64,000 nt of DNA, taken from Xanthobacteraceae bacterium (GTDB lineage Bacteria; Pseudomonadota; Alphaproteobacteria; Rhizobiales; Xanthobacteraceae). Positions 1 through 7,673 of the stretch are shown here, in pieces; positions within the stretch are counted from its first letter, which is position 1, and each line of letters starts with the position of its first letter. The notes beneath the pieces are model-generated. The model was not told the origin of the DNA. It saw nothing but the letters and a program-made list of their open reading frames with translations, and searched no databases. Made by a program: the position numbers and the translations under genes. The stretch lies in assembly GCA_022844485.1 (NCBI GenBank), contig JALHLQ010000008.1:107239-171238 (forward strand), given 5' to 3'.

Positions 1-363
1 GCCAGTGTGCCTTCCGTGATTCAGATGGTTCGCAGTGGCACAGTGCGTGCGCTCGCAGTGAGCAGCGCGCAGCGCGTCGCCGTCGCGCCCGACGTGCCGA
101 CGATTGCGGAATCCGGTTATCCGGATTTCGACGTGAACCCGTGGTGGGGAATTTTCGCCCCGGCCGGCATCGATACGGCTACCGTGCGCAAGATTAATGC
201 GGAGGTCGGCGAGATCCTCCGGACGCAGGACATGAAGGACTTCCTTGCAGCGCAGGGCGCCGAGCCATTCATCCGCTCTCCGGAGGAGTTTCGCAAACTG
301 CTGCAAGCCGATATCGCAAGGTGGGCCAAGGTCGTAAAGGCCGCGGGCGTCACACTAAACTGA
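1..363 (+). CDS. Bug-family (TctC-like) tripartite tricarboxylate transporter substrate-binding protein, 3' part
   Basis: The frame is open from the window edge, so only the last ~120 residues are present and the start lies upstream. The text matches the C-terminal lobe of Bug proteins: the VPSVIQMVRSGTVRALAVSS stretch corresponds to the 'P..I..GklRaLAV' strand, followed by VPTIAESGYPDF and a WWGIFAPAG segment. These are periplasmic binding proteins for carboxylates or similar small acids, working with TctA/TctB membrane proteins or as orphan receptors. No TctAB gene is visible downstream, because the next 700 bases hold no convincing gene. The family is certain; the ligand cannot be inferred. 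Confidence 0.93.
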   Translation, partial: ASVPSVIQMVRSGTVRALAVSSAQRVAVAPDVPTIAESGYPDFDVNPWWGIFAPAGIDTATVRKINAEVGEILRTQDMKDFLAAQGAEPFIRSPEEFRKLLQADIARWAKVVKAAGVTLN

Positions 364-800
364 GCCAAGCGGGACCGGTCAGCTGCGTCGCCTCGGCCCT
401 TCAGCTGGCTTTGGTGATCATACTCGCGCGCGTCTTCGTTGCACACGCATTTGCTCTTGGGTGAGATCGAGGCCATTCGCCCAGGCTGCGGGTACGACGA
501 TCGCACTGGTCGGATTGGCCGTCGCGGCAAACGCGGCCTTGTAACAGACCCGGTAGCGTCAAACGGGCGAAAAGACCGGCTGATTCAATTTTCGACCGGT
601 ATCAGTGCTTTCCAACCGACCCCCAAGCAGCAAATCCGGACATCGAAGAGACGTGACCAGACAAAGACGCGGAGAATCTGCGCATGCGGCCAAAGCAAAC
701 GGGGCAAACCACTGCAGAGACCGGCTGAAGCGGCGCTAACCCGCGGAACTGTTGCGCGTTCTCTGAAAGAACAGAAGCCGCCGCACAGCGGGCTGCTGCC
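364..800. other. gene-free stretch between the Bug gene and the tRNA-Gln fragment
   Basis: Open frames exist on both strands here, but none resembles a protein family I know and none has a convincing ribosome binding site. On the minus strand near 440-545 one frame reads like ordinary protein (YKAAFAATANPTSAIVVP) without a proper start, so it may be a remnant of a dead gene. I see no RNA gene. Confidence 0.5.
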
Positions 801-822
801 GGCTGGCTGGGGCGCCAGGATT
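801..822 (-). repeat. 22-bp duplicate of the tRNA-Gln 3' end (candidate att site)
   Basis: The 22 bases at 801-822 are identical, in the same orientation, to 7229-7250. The second copy covers the 3' end of the tRNA-Gln gene: CCA, discriminator, 3' acceptor strand and part of the T arm. The match stops where the T loop would continue. A displaced tRNA 3' end downstream of the intact tRNA is the classic footprint of site-specific integration. Here it would bound an element of about 6.4 kb. Confidence 0.7.
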
Positions 823-898
823 TGGGACGGCCGCCAGCGAGCGCACTCAGCCGACAAGGCGCCTCGGCCTACCTGAGAATAACCTTTTGAGTCGTCCG

Positions 899-2081
899 TT
901 AAGAAGCTGATTGAGCATTGATTGGATTGTGAAGGCGCACAGGAGCGCGTTCCGGATCAGGCGCAAGAGAATCCTCAACTAGGCGAGGACGAGGCGGAGA
1001 TTGTGTCCGACGGCTGTGAGGATGGCGTTTGCGGCGTCGCCGGCGCAACCCTTGAGATAGCAACGGCCGAGGTGACCATCGGTCTTCATGTGGCCGATCA
1101 CGGCTTCGATGGCGAGCGACGTCGCAGTTCGCGTTTGATGACACCGAACACGCCGCGCTTCTGCCCGGAGATGAAGACGCGGCGCGGGTTCTCGGCGTCG
1201 TGACCGCGGTATCTCTTGTCGACATAGGCGCGCTCGATCGGGCAGCCGGTGAGCTTTTCGGTGGCTTTGATGACGGCGCCGAGCGTATGGCCGTCATAAG
1301 GATTGCCGGGCAGCGCCTTGGCGTGCAGCACGAACTGGCCGCCGGGCGCGCGGGCATTGCTGGTGACGATCGAGGCCTTGACGCCAAACTCATAGGGCGC
1401 GCTGGCTTTGCCCTTGCCGATCCACTCGACCTCGGAAGCATGGAAGGAATAGAGCTTCCAGCCGCGCTGGCGCTGCTTTCGGGAGCGGATCTGTGATGCG
1501 CGCGCGAGCGGGATAGCGAAGGCCTCCTCCAGCACCGGCTGCCCCGCGATCTTGCGGCGGATGTCGCGGATGATGCGGCCGAGCCGTGTGCGCAGGAGGC
1601 GCAGTTCTCGTAGTCCCTGCTTCCTCGCCAAGCGGTTCAATCCTTTGATCGCGGCATGCAGCAGCTTGGCGTCGGTCGGGAAGCTGATCGCCTTGGGCTG
1701 CACTGTCGTGTCGACGGTCACCCGCTTGAGGTCCTTCGTCTGCAGCGCGCCGCTTGCATGCGCGATCCGCAGGCTCTCGGCCAGCAAAAGCTCCAGCCTG
1801 TCGCCGAGACGCTTCCGCCAATGGCTGAGGTCGGAGCGCTCATGCGGGAAGGCATGCTGGAAGAACTCTTCGCCGGTGAAGTACTGGAAATAGGGGTCGT
1901 GGACCCAGCGCTCGCACACCGCCTCGTCAGACAGGGCGTAGATGTGCTTGAGCAGCAAGAGCCCGATCACGAAACGGGTCTCGATGCCCGGCCGCCCCTT
2001 GTTGCTGTAGAGCGGCGCGATCTCACCGTCGAGCCACTCCCAGTCGACCTTGCCGGCAAGCTGCACCAGCTCATGTTTCAT
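899..2081 (-). pseudogene. IS5-family transposase, frameshifted and with premature stop
   Basis: The reading frame from 2081 gives a typical IS5-group transposase N-terminus and the first catalytic Asp in VTVDTTVQPKA. The second Asp lies in AYVDKRYRGHD, where the family usually has DKGYRGHD, so even this motif is altered. Near 1111-1117 one base is missing. In the frame beyond it the expected SAIEAVIGHMK segment with the catalytic Glu appears, followed by LKGCAGDAANAILTAVGHN. That frame then meets TAG at 979-981 where LAWLRILL is expected. At least two inactivating lesions are present, so no active enzyme can be made. Confidence 0.88.
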
Positions 2082-2303
2082 GTTGATGATCTACTCGAGC
2101 CTGGCCCGGAACAGATCGTCTGATCCTGTCGTCTCGCGCTGTCTCGGTCGCATCGTCCCCTCCGACGCGACAACAGAATCATGCTTCGCAGGACAAGGGA
2201 ATCGCGAAAACGAAATTGCAAGGTTCCGAGCATCACGCCCGCAAAACCCTGCAATCTTAAACCCGCCAAAAAAGCAAAAATCGACTCTCGATCAGCCGCT
2301 TAA
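899..2303 (-). mobile_element. degenerate IS5-family insertion sequence
   Basis: The element surrounds a broken DDE transposase gene. Imperfect terminal inverted repeats can be read at 899-915 and 2287-2303: both ends, read inward, have TTAAG-N2-GCTGAT-N-GAG. If TTAA is the target duplication (IS5-group elements favour YTAR targets), the element itself is about 903-2299, close to 1.4 kb, a normal size for the group. The exact borders are inferred from these repeats only. The copy is dead because its transposase is frameshifted and carries a nonsense codon. Confidence 0.75.
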
Positions 2304-2361
2304 GAGTTCTTCACAGACGACTTTTGAGGCTCCACGTCTATGCACACGCTTGGCCGGAGGC

Positions 2362-3225
2362 TTATTCACTCTCCATATGCTTTCGTTCGAACTCCCAGAC
2401 GCGTTCGAATCCCATAAGCTGCGAGAAGTCGGCGAAAGAGTAGAGTTCGCCACCCCATGCCTTGCTCGAGCCTTTCGCGCGGATTTCTCCGTAGACGGAT
2501 CGCAAGGCGGCGCCCATCGCGAGAAAGCCGGAGGCCGGAAAGATGGCGACCTTGAAGCCGAGCTTTTCGAGTTCGGCGCGATCCAGAAGCGGCGTCCGGC
2601 CACCTTCCACCATGTTAGCAATGAGCGGAAGATCGAATGCGCGCCCGATCTGCGCCATCTCCTCGACGGTTTCCGGGGATTCGATGAAGAGCAGGTCGGC
2701 GCCAGCTTTCGCGAAGGCTTCCCCACGCCGCAACGCTTCATCCAGTCCGAGCGTCGTCCGCGCGTCGGTGCGCGCAATGATCAGGAAGTCCCTCGACGTG
2801 CGGGCCTCGGCGGCGACCTTGACGCGCCGGACGGCGTCTTGCAGCGGCACGACGCGCCGTCCGAGCGTGTGCCCACACTTCTTCGGAAACTCCTGGTCCT
2901 CAATCTGGATCGCCTGCGCGCCCGCCGCTTCGTAGCCTCGCACGGTGAAATCGACATTGAGCAATCCGCCGTAACCCGTGTCGCCGTCCGCGATCAATGG
3001 CGTCGTCGTGCTCTGCGCGATCTGCCGTACACGGCCGACCATATCCGTATAAGTCGCAAGTCCCGCATCGGGTAGCCCGAGATAGGACGCAACGACTCCG
3101 TAGCCGGTCATGTAGAGCGCATCGAATTCCATTTTGTCGGCAATCTTTGCCGAGATCATGTCGAAAACACCGGGGGCGGAAATCAGGCCCGGCTGCGTCA
3201 GCCGCGTCGAGAGCGAATTGATCAT
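2362..3225 (-). CDS. isocitrate lyase/PEP mutase superfamily enzyme
   Basis: A 287-residue TIM-barrel protein of the ICL/PEPM superfamily, which makes or breaks C-C or P-C bonds of 2-oxo or hydroxy acids (2-methylisocitrate lyase, oxaloacetate hydrolase, phosphonopyruvate hydrolase, carboxyvinyl-phosphonate mutase). I see the metal-site segment IADGDTGYGG, the signature KKCGH near residue 119 and the E-D-Q segment IQIEDQEFPKK. The start at 3225 has GGAAGGA in front; the frame continues upstream to 3294 but overlaps the permease gene. It is the last gene of the ABC importer operon, 16 bp after the second permease, which suggests it acts on the imported substrate. The exact reaction is unknown. 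Confidence 0.9.
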   Translation of the reverse strand: MINSLSTRLTQPGLISAPGVFDMISAKIADKMEFDALYMTGYGVVASYLGLPDAGLATYTDMVGRVRQIAQSTTTPLIADGDTGYGGLLNVDFTVRGYEAAGAQAIQIEDQEFPKKCGHTLGRRVVPLQDAVRRVKVAAEARTSRDFLIIARTDARTTLGLDEALRRGEAFAKAGADLLFIESPETVEEMAQIGRAFDLPLIANMVEGGRTPLLDRAELEKLGFKVAIFPASGFLAMGAALRSVYGEIRAKGSSKAWGGELYSFADFSQLMGFERVWEFERKHMESE

Positions 3226-3241
3226 GGTCCTTCCATATGAT

Positions 3242-3979
3242 TCATGGCGCCACACGATGGTGCAGCCGGTGATCGAGCCAAAGCAGCACAGCATTGGCCG
3301 ATACGGCGACGACCGCGAGCAGCAGGATCGTCGCCATGATCGCGGCGACGTCGTGCAGGCCGATGGCGTTCATGATCAGGTAGCCGAGTCCACGCTGTGA
3401 GGCGAACATCTCGCCGATCAGGACGCCGAGCAGCGTCAACGAGAAGCCAATCCGAAGACCCGACACGATTTCCGGCAGCGCGCCGGGAATGACGATGGTG
3501 AGGAGCGTCTGCGCGCGGGAGAGATGCAGCACGCGCGCGGTCTTCAGGTAAACCGGCGAGAGATTGCGCACGGCGTTCATGGCGAAGATCGCAATCGGAA
3601 TGATGCCGTGAATCGTCCCGAACGCGATCTTGGCCGGCAGGCCCAGGCCGAAGATCAGAAGGATGACAGGGTAAAGCGTGACTTTCGGCAGACTGTAGAT
3701 CGACACGAGCATCGGCTCCGCCACCTGCGCGCCGGTGCGGTTGAGTCCGAGCATCAATCCAAGGCCGAGCCCTCCTGCGATGGCGAGCAGGAGAGCATAG
3801 ACGAACGCTTTGGCCGTTTCTGCGGCATGCGGCCAGAAGCGGGCGCTGTTCACCATGCTCCAAGCCTTGGCCACGGTATCCGCAGGCGAAGTGAGCGCAA
3901 ACGGCGCCGCAAGATGAAGCGCGTGCCAAACTGCGAGGCCCGCCGCCACGAGCAGAACGAGGTCAAAGCTTCGGCGCAT
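3242..3979 (-). CDS. ABC transporter permease (SsuC/TauC/NrtB type), second subunit
   Basis: A 245-residue inner-membrane protein with about six hydrophobic segments, beginning MRRSFDLVLLVAAGLAVWHA. The cytoplasmic EAA-type loop that contacts the ATPase reads IGEMFASQRGLGYLI near residues 190-205. It belongs to the binding-protein-dependent transport inner-membrane family used for taurine, sulfonates, nitrate and pyrimidine precursors. It starts 3 bp after the stop of the first permease, so the two are translationally coupled and probably form a heterodimeric channel. The specificity is not readable from sequence. Confidence 0.92.
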   Translation of the reverse strand: MRRSFDLVLLVAAGLAVWHALHLAAPFALTSPADTVAKAWSMVNSARFWPHAAETAKAFVYALLLAIAGGLGLGLMLGLNRTGAQVAEPMLVSIYSLPKVTLYPVILLIFGLGLPAKIAFGTIHGIIPIAIFAMNAVRNLSPVYLKTARVLHLSRAQTLLTIVIPGALPEIVSGLRIGFSLTLLGVLIGEMFASQRGLGYLIMNAIGLHDVAAIMATILLLAVVAVSANAVLLWLDHRLHHRVAP

Positions 3980-3982
3980 CGC

Positions 3983-4732
3983 TCAGCGTCCCAGCCGACG
4001 CAAAAGGTGCTGCTCATAAGTGTGAAACAGCGCGTTCACGACTGTCACAAGCAGGATAACGAAGAGCATCAGGGCGTACATTGTCGCATTGTCAAAGTTG
4101 TTGAACGCATAAGCAATCGAGTAGCCGATGCCTGATGAAGCCATGATGAATTCGGCCGCAATGACACCGATGAACGAATAGGCGATCGCGAGCTTGATGC
4201 CCGTGAACAGGTACGGAACGGCGCTTGGAAGCTTAATCTGCAACGCCACCGCGATGGGTCCCATTCGATACATCTTCCCAGTCTTGACCAGCACACGCGG
4301 GATCCGGTCGAACCCGTTTAGCGTGGCGATGATCATCGCAACGATGCCGAACAGGAATCCAATGGCGACGATCGCGCCGCGGCCAAGACCGAACAGCACG
4401 ATGAACAGCGGGTAGAACGCGAAGAAAGGCAAGGCGTAGTAGCTCGCGAGAAAGGGATCGACCGCGCGGCGTACACGCGGAAACGCATGAACCGTCGCGC
4501 CGATCACGAACCCTCCTGCAACAGACATGACGAAGGCGAGCGCAACATTGCCGAGCGTCTGAGTCATGTCGGCGTTCGCTTCGCCGCTCGCCAGGATATC
4601 CCAAAGCCGCCCCGTCATGGCCGAAGGCGCGATCAGGATGCGCGGACTGATGATGCCCGCCTGACAAAGACTCTCGAGGGCGAGAACGAAGCCTGCGACC
4701 ACGATCAGCCGCAACACACCGACGCGACTCAT
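3983..4732 (-). CDS. ABC transporter permease (SsuC/TauC/NrtB type), first subunit
   Basis: A 249-residue permease with an N-terminal hydrophobic helix (LIVVAGFVLALESLCQAG) and further membrane spans. The EAA loop reads AAEFIMASSGIGYSI around residues 191-205. Its ATG overlaps the ATPase stop in an ATGA arrangement at 4729-4732, which is strong evidence for one transcript. It should pair with the product of 3242-3979. Importers of this family usually have one permease gene acting as a homodimer; two distinct permease genes are less common and hint at an unusual substrate. Confidence 0.92.
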   Translation of the reverse strand: MSRVGVLRLIVVAGFVLALESLCQAGIISPRILIAPSAMTGRLWDILASGEANADMTQTLGNVALAFVMSVAGGFVIGATVHAFPRVRRAVDPFLASYYALPFFAFYPLFIVLFGLGRGAIVAIGFLFGIVAMIIATLNGFDRIPRVLVKTGKMYRMGPIAVALQIKLPSAVPYLFTGIKLAIAYSFIGVIAAEFIMASSGIGYSIAYAFNNFDNATMYALMLFVILLVTVVNALFHTYEQHLLRRLGR

Positions 4733-5583
4733 CGGCCCGCTCCCTGGCCGATCGCCTTAAGCGACTCCTCCCGAAGCAGCGACCATAAACGTGTCGTGAC
4801 GGCTCCGAATCGGGCATCCGCGGCGATGCGCGAGTCGCGCTCGCGCGGCCAGCTCGTCGCGACTTCCTCGATGATGCGCCCTGGCCTCGCTGACATGACG
4901 CCGATGCGGTCCGACAGCATCGCCGCCTCGTCGAGTGCGTGCGTGATCAGCAGCACCGTCGCCCCGGTTTCACGCCAAATCTTGAGGAGCTCGTCGCCCA
5001 TGATGAGCCGCGTCTGCGCATCGAGCGCACCGAACGGCTCGTCCAACAGGATCAGCCGCGGCTGGGTCACGAGCGTGCGGGCGATGCAAACTCGCTGGCG
5101 CATGCCGCCCGATAACTGCGCCGGATAGGCCTTGGCGAAATCAACAAGACCCATGAAGCGCAGCGCATAGTCGACACGCCGCGCGACCTCGGCCGCTTCG
5201 AGACCGGCGCGCCGAAGGCCGAATGCGATGTTGTCGGCGACGGTGAGCCAAGCGAAGGACGCGTCCTCCTGGAACACGACCCCAACTCCGTCTGGCACGA
5301 CGGCTCCAACGACCGCGCGCCCCTCGAAACTCACTTGCCCCGAGGTGGCAGGCGACAATCCGGCAAGCACGTCGACGAGTGTCGACTTGCCGCAGCCCGA
5401 AGGCCCGATCACAGAGAAAAATTCACCACGCCGCAAGACGAGATCCACGCCCGCGAGCGCTTGCACCCCTGGATTTCCATCGATTCCTGCATACACTCGC
5501 ACGACATCGCGCATTTCCGCATGCGCATCGGCCATCGTGTGGTCCCGCGCTATACGATCGCGCGGAACCGGAGTGACGCTCAT
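4729..5583 (-). CDS. ABC transporter ATP-binding protein (SsuB/TauB/NrtD type)
   Basis: A 284-residue nucleotide-binding subunit. Walker A is GPSGCGKST, the Q loop follows at VFQEDASF, the signature is LSGGMRQR, Walker B is LILLDEPFGALD and the switch His is in LITHALDEA. I start it at 5583 (MSVTPVP), where the ATG overlaps the stop of the binding-protein gene as ATGA; a longer frame to 5703 would run far into that gene. It powers the two permeases encoded downstream. The MRQR signature form and 'FGALD' are typical of the taurine/nitrate/sulfonate importer subfamily. Confidence 0.94.
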   Translation of the reverse strand: MSVTPVPRDRIARDHTMADAHAEMRDVVRVYAGIDGNPGVQALAGVDLVLRRGEFFSVIGPSGCGKSTLVDVLAGLSPATSGQVSFEGRAVVGAVVPDGVGVVFQEDASFAWLTVADNIAFGLRRAGLEAAEVARRVDYALRFMGLVDFAKAYPAQLSGGMRQRVCIARTLVTQPRLILLDEPFGALDAQTRLIMGDELLKIWRETGATVLLITHALDEAAMLSDRIGVMSARPGRIIEEVATSWPRERDSRIAADARFGAVTTRLWSLLREESLKAIGQGAGR

Positions 5584-6521
5584 TTTAGGTAACTCGTGTC
5601 GACGACCTTGCTCCAGTCGACCTTGCCTTCCACCTCGCCGACGATCTGCAATCCCTTGATCATGTTGTCCATGGCTTCGTATTCGAACTCGCCGCCGCTC
5701 CAATACTTGAGCGCGATAAGGTTCTTGATTGCGGTGAGCGCAATGGCCTCTTCGATCGCGTAGTGCTTGGACACGATCTTGGCCGTCTCTTCCGGATTGG
5801 CGTAGACGAAGTCGACCCCCTTCTTGCGCGCTTGCACGAGCTTGCGCAGCTTGTCACCGTTCGCTTTTGCGAATTCGGTCGTCGTGACTCCCACGGTCTG
5901 CACCATCGGCGGCAATTCTTCGCTGACATGGAATACGGGCTTGAACTTGCCTTTCATCCTCGCCCAGATCGGGTCCATGATCGGGGCCGCCGCCACCGCC
6001 TTCTGCTCGACCATCGTGAGACCAGCGCCGATCCCGCCAGCCGCCACAGGCTGCGACTTGATGCCATGTTTCTCGCTGACCATGATGAGCAGCATGTCCG
6101 TGACGGACTTCGGCGAGGTGATCGCGACTTTCTTGCCCGCCAGATCTTTGATCGACGAAATTCCGGAGTCGGGCGTTGTCACCCACAGGATTTCGCCCGC
6201 GGTGCGCACGCCGCTGTGGATGATCTTGAGATCGATCCCTTGCTTCATCGCCGCCACGACAGCCGAAAGCGCAACTTCGCCGTACGGCATATCCGCCGCC
6301 ACCACATTGCGCATCGTGGTGCCGCCGCCCTTGGAGGTCAGCACGCCGTCGATGTCGAGGCCGCGCTCCTTGTAAAAGCCCTTCTCGATCGCAACAGCGT
6401 AGGGAGCGCCATACATCAGGACGCCCCAATGCGTGACAGTGATTTGCTCAGAACGGGCTTGGCCTGCTGCGAGCAGAGCAACCGCTGCTGCGATCACCGC
6501 GACCGACTTGAGAATGCGCAT
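5580..6521 (-). CDS. ABC transporter substrate-binding protein (NMT1/TauA-like)
   Basis: A 313-residue periplasmic binding protein. The start at 6521 is preceded by GGGAGG and gives a clear signal peptide (MRILKSVAVIAAAVALLAAG, cleavage near QARS-EQ). The mature part begins with the first strand VTHWGVLMYGAPYAVAIEKG and continues with GFYKERGLDIDGV, the pattern of NMT1/SsuA-like proteins. AGKKVAITSPKSVTDMLL resembles the second-domain entry. It is the first gene of a five-gene operon (binding protein, ATPase, two permeases, ICL/PEPM-family enzyme). A FadR-type dyad lies 55 bp upstream. The ligand is unknown; a small organic acid or phosphonate would suit the enzyme at the operon end. Confidence 0.92.
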   Translation of the reverse strand: MRILKSVAVIAAAVALLAAGQARSEQITVTHWGVLMYGAPYAVAIEKGFYKERGLDIDGVLTSKGGGTTMRNVVAADMPYGEVALSAVVAAMKQGIDLKIIHSGVRTAGEILWVTTPDSGISSIKDLAGKKVAITSPKSVTDMLLIMVSEKHGIKSQPVAAGGIGAGLTMVEQKAVAAAPIMDPIWARMKGKFKPVFHVSEELPPMVQTVGVTTTEFAKANGDKLRKLVQARKKGVDFVYANPEETAKIVSKHYAIEEAIALTAIKNLIALKYWSGGEFEYEAMDNMIKGLQIVGEVEGKVDWSKVVDTSYLK

Positions 6522-6575
6522 CGAATCCTCCCTCGCGCGCTTGAAGCACAGCTGCATAAAAATGATGAGCGTTAA

Positions 6576-6588
6576 ATGGTAGCACCAT
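6576..6588 (-). promoter_or_regulatory. candidate FadR-type GntR operator
   Basis: ATGGTAGCACCAT is a perfect dyad with TGGT and ACCA half-sites three bases apart, the core recognised by FadR-subfamily GntR regulators (TGGTNNNACCA). It sits in an AT-richer stretch upstream of the ABC/lyase operon. No GntR gene is in the window. Confidence 0.55.
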
Positions 6589-6761
6589 GTTTTATCGAAT
6601 GAAATAAGGGAAATCGCAAATTTCGAGCAATAACAAGTTCCCGACAACGCGCCCGCGCGCTCTCGCAGAAGGTGCAAATTGAGCATCGACCTCTTGTGGC
6701 CACTTGTGGGGACAGGCCGCGCTGCATTTCTGTGCACGAGCACGGAGGGGGCATCCGTAAG

Positions 6762-7166
6762 CTAACCTGGGTGCCAGAACCTCCGGAAATCCGGCGCGCG
6801 TTTCTGCGAGAACGCATCAAGGCCTTCTTGCCATTCCGCGGGCGGTACATCCTTGAGGGTGGCACGCACTCGCTCCCAATCCGTTGGAGCGTGTCCATAG
6901 TGCGCGCGTTTCGCGGCTGCGATCGTGCCAGGTCCAGTTTGCGAGACGATTTGGGATGCCAGAGCGACCGCCGCGTTCACAACGTCGGCGGGCGCATCGA
7001 CCACTTTGTTGACGAGACCAAGCTTTTCGGCCTCTGCGCCCGTCAGGCGGCGTTGCGTCAAGATCAATTCTAGCGCGACACGGCTGCCGACAATTCTTTG
7101 CAAGCGTGCTGAAGCCGTATTCGGGATGACGCCGACCCCGACTTCAAGAGACTCGGTCGTGACTCG
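6762..7166 (-). pseudogene. enoyl-CoA hydratase/isomerase, C-terminal remnant
   Basis: The frame encodes only the last ~135 residues of a crotonase-fold enzyme: VGVGVIPNTASARLQRIVG, then LELILTQRRLTGAEAEKLGLVNKVV and the C-terminal helix ending FRRFWHPG. The N-terminal half, including the first oxyanion-hole segment, is absent; an in-frame stop stands at 7167-7169 and the tRNA-Gln gene starts soon after. The gene was probably cut when the island formed or decayed. A TTG at 7103 could start a 113-residue fragment, but an active enzyme is not expected. Confidence 0.8.
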
Positions 7167-7231
7167 CTAACGCCCGGACAACTCGTGATATTTCCCACGT
7201 GGTTGAGCCGAGGAACGGAGACCGCTCTGGC

Positions 7232-7306
7232 TGGCTGGGGCGCCAGGATTCGAACCTGGGAATGGCGGAATCAAAATCCGCTGCCTTACCGCTTGGCTAC
7301 GCCCCA
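7232..7306 (-). tRNA. tRNA-Gln (UUG)
   Basis: Read on the minus strand, a full cloverleaf is present. The 5' acceptor strand TGGGGCG pairs with CGCCCCA, the anticodon stem GCGGA/TCCGC encloses a TTG anticodon, the T loop is GGTTCGAATCC, and CCA is encoded at 7232-7234. It is the intact copy whose 3' end is duplicated at 801-822. Confidence 0.97.
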
Positions 7307-7424
7307 ATGCCGACAGGCACAGGCGGCGGGACCATACCGGCCGCTCCCGAGCCAATCAACGATCTCGTCCGTGGCGAGCTGTGTTGCGGGGGCATGAGGC
7401 CAGGGCTATAAGTCCGCCGGCTAG

Positions 7425-7501
7425 TCGGAGTGTAGCGCAGTCTGGTAGCGCACCTCGTTCGGGACGAGGGGGTCGCAGGTTCAAATCCTGCCACTCCGAC
7501 C
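7425..7501 (+). tRNA. tRNA-Pro (CGG)
   Basis: A complete 77-nt tRNA with acceptor pair CGGAGTG/CACTCCG, D arm GCGCAGTCTGGTAGCGC, anticodon stem-loop CCTCG-TTCGGGA-CGAGG (anticodon CGG), T arm GCAGGTTCAAATCCTGC and encoded CCA. It is divergent from tRNA-Gln, with 118 bp between them. Confidence 0.97.
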
Positions 7502-7605
7502 ATTCCTTGAATGCTGTCCAGCAGCACATCGCATCGTTGAACGGCAGTCGGGCCCGGCCTCCCAACCGCCTTCGCGCCCGCCGGCCCGGTGCGCCCCACA
7601 GCGAA

Positions 7606-7638
7606 AAGGCGCATCGCCATTCCCGATGCGCCTTTTTT
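7606..7638 (+). terminator. rho-independent terminator downstream of tRNA-Pro
   Basis: An 11-bp stem AAGGCGCATCG/CGATGCGCCTT with a short loop runs into TTTTTT on the plus strand. It would end tRNA-Pro transcription; the stem may also stop minus-strand transcription from the DUF892 gene, although the U tract is weaker that way. Confidence 0.85.
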
Positions 7639-7673
7639 CGAGCACTCCGGCGTCATTCGCCTGGCGCCAAGCC

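Noticed and set aside
439..876. 145-residue plus-strand ORF near the tRNA fragment
   Set aside because: It has basic, low-complexity text with no family resemblance and no ribosome site, and it runs through the att-like repeat.
823..7230. Integrase gene inside the tRNA-Gln island
   Set aside because: I looked for tyrosine-recombinase motifs on both strands and found none. The only recombinase is the dead IS5 transposase.
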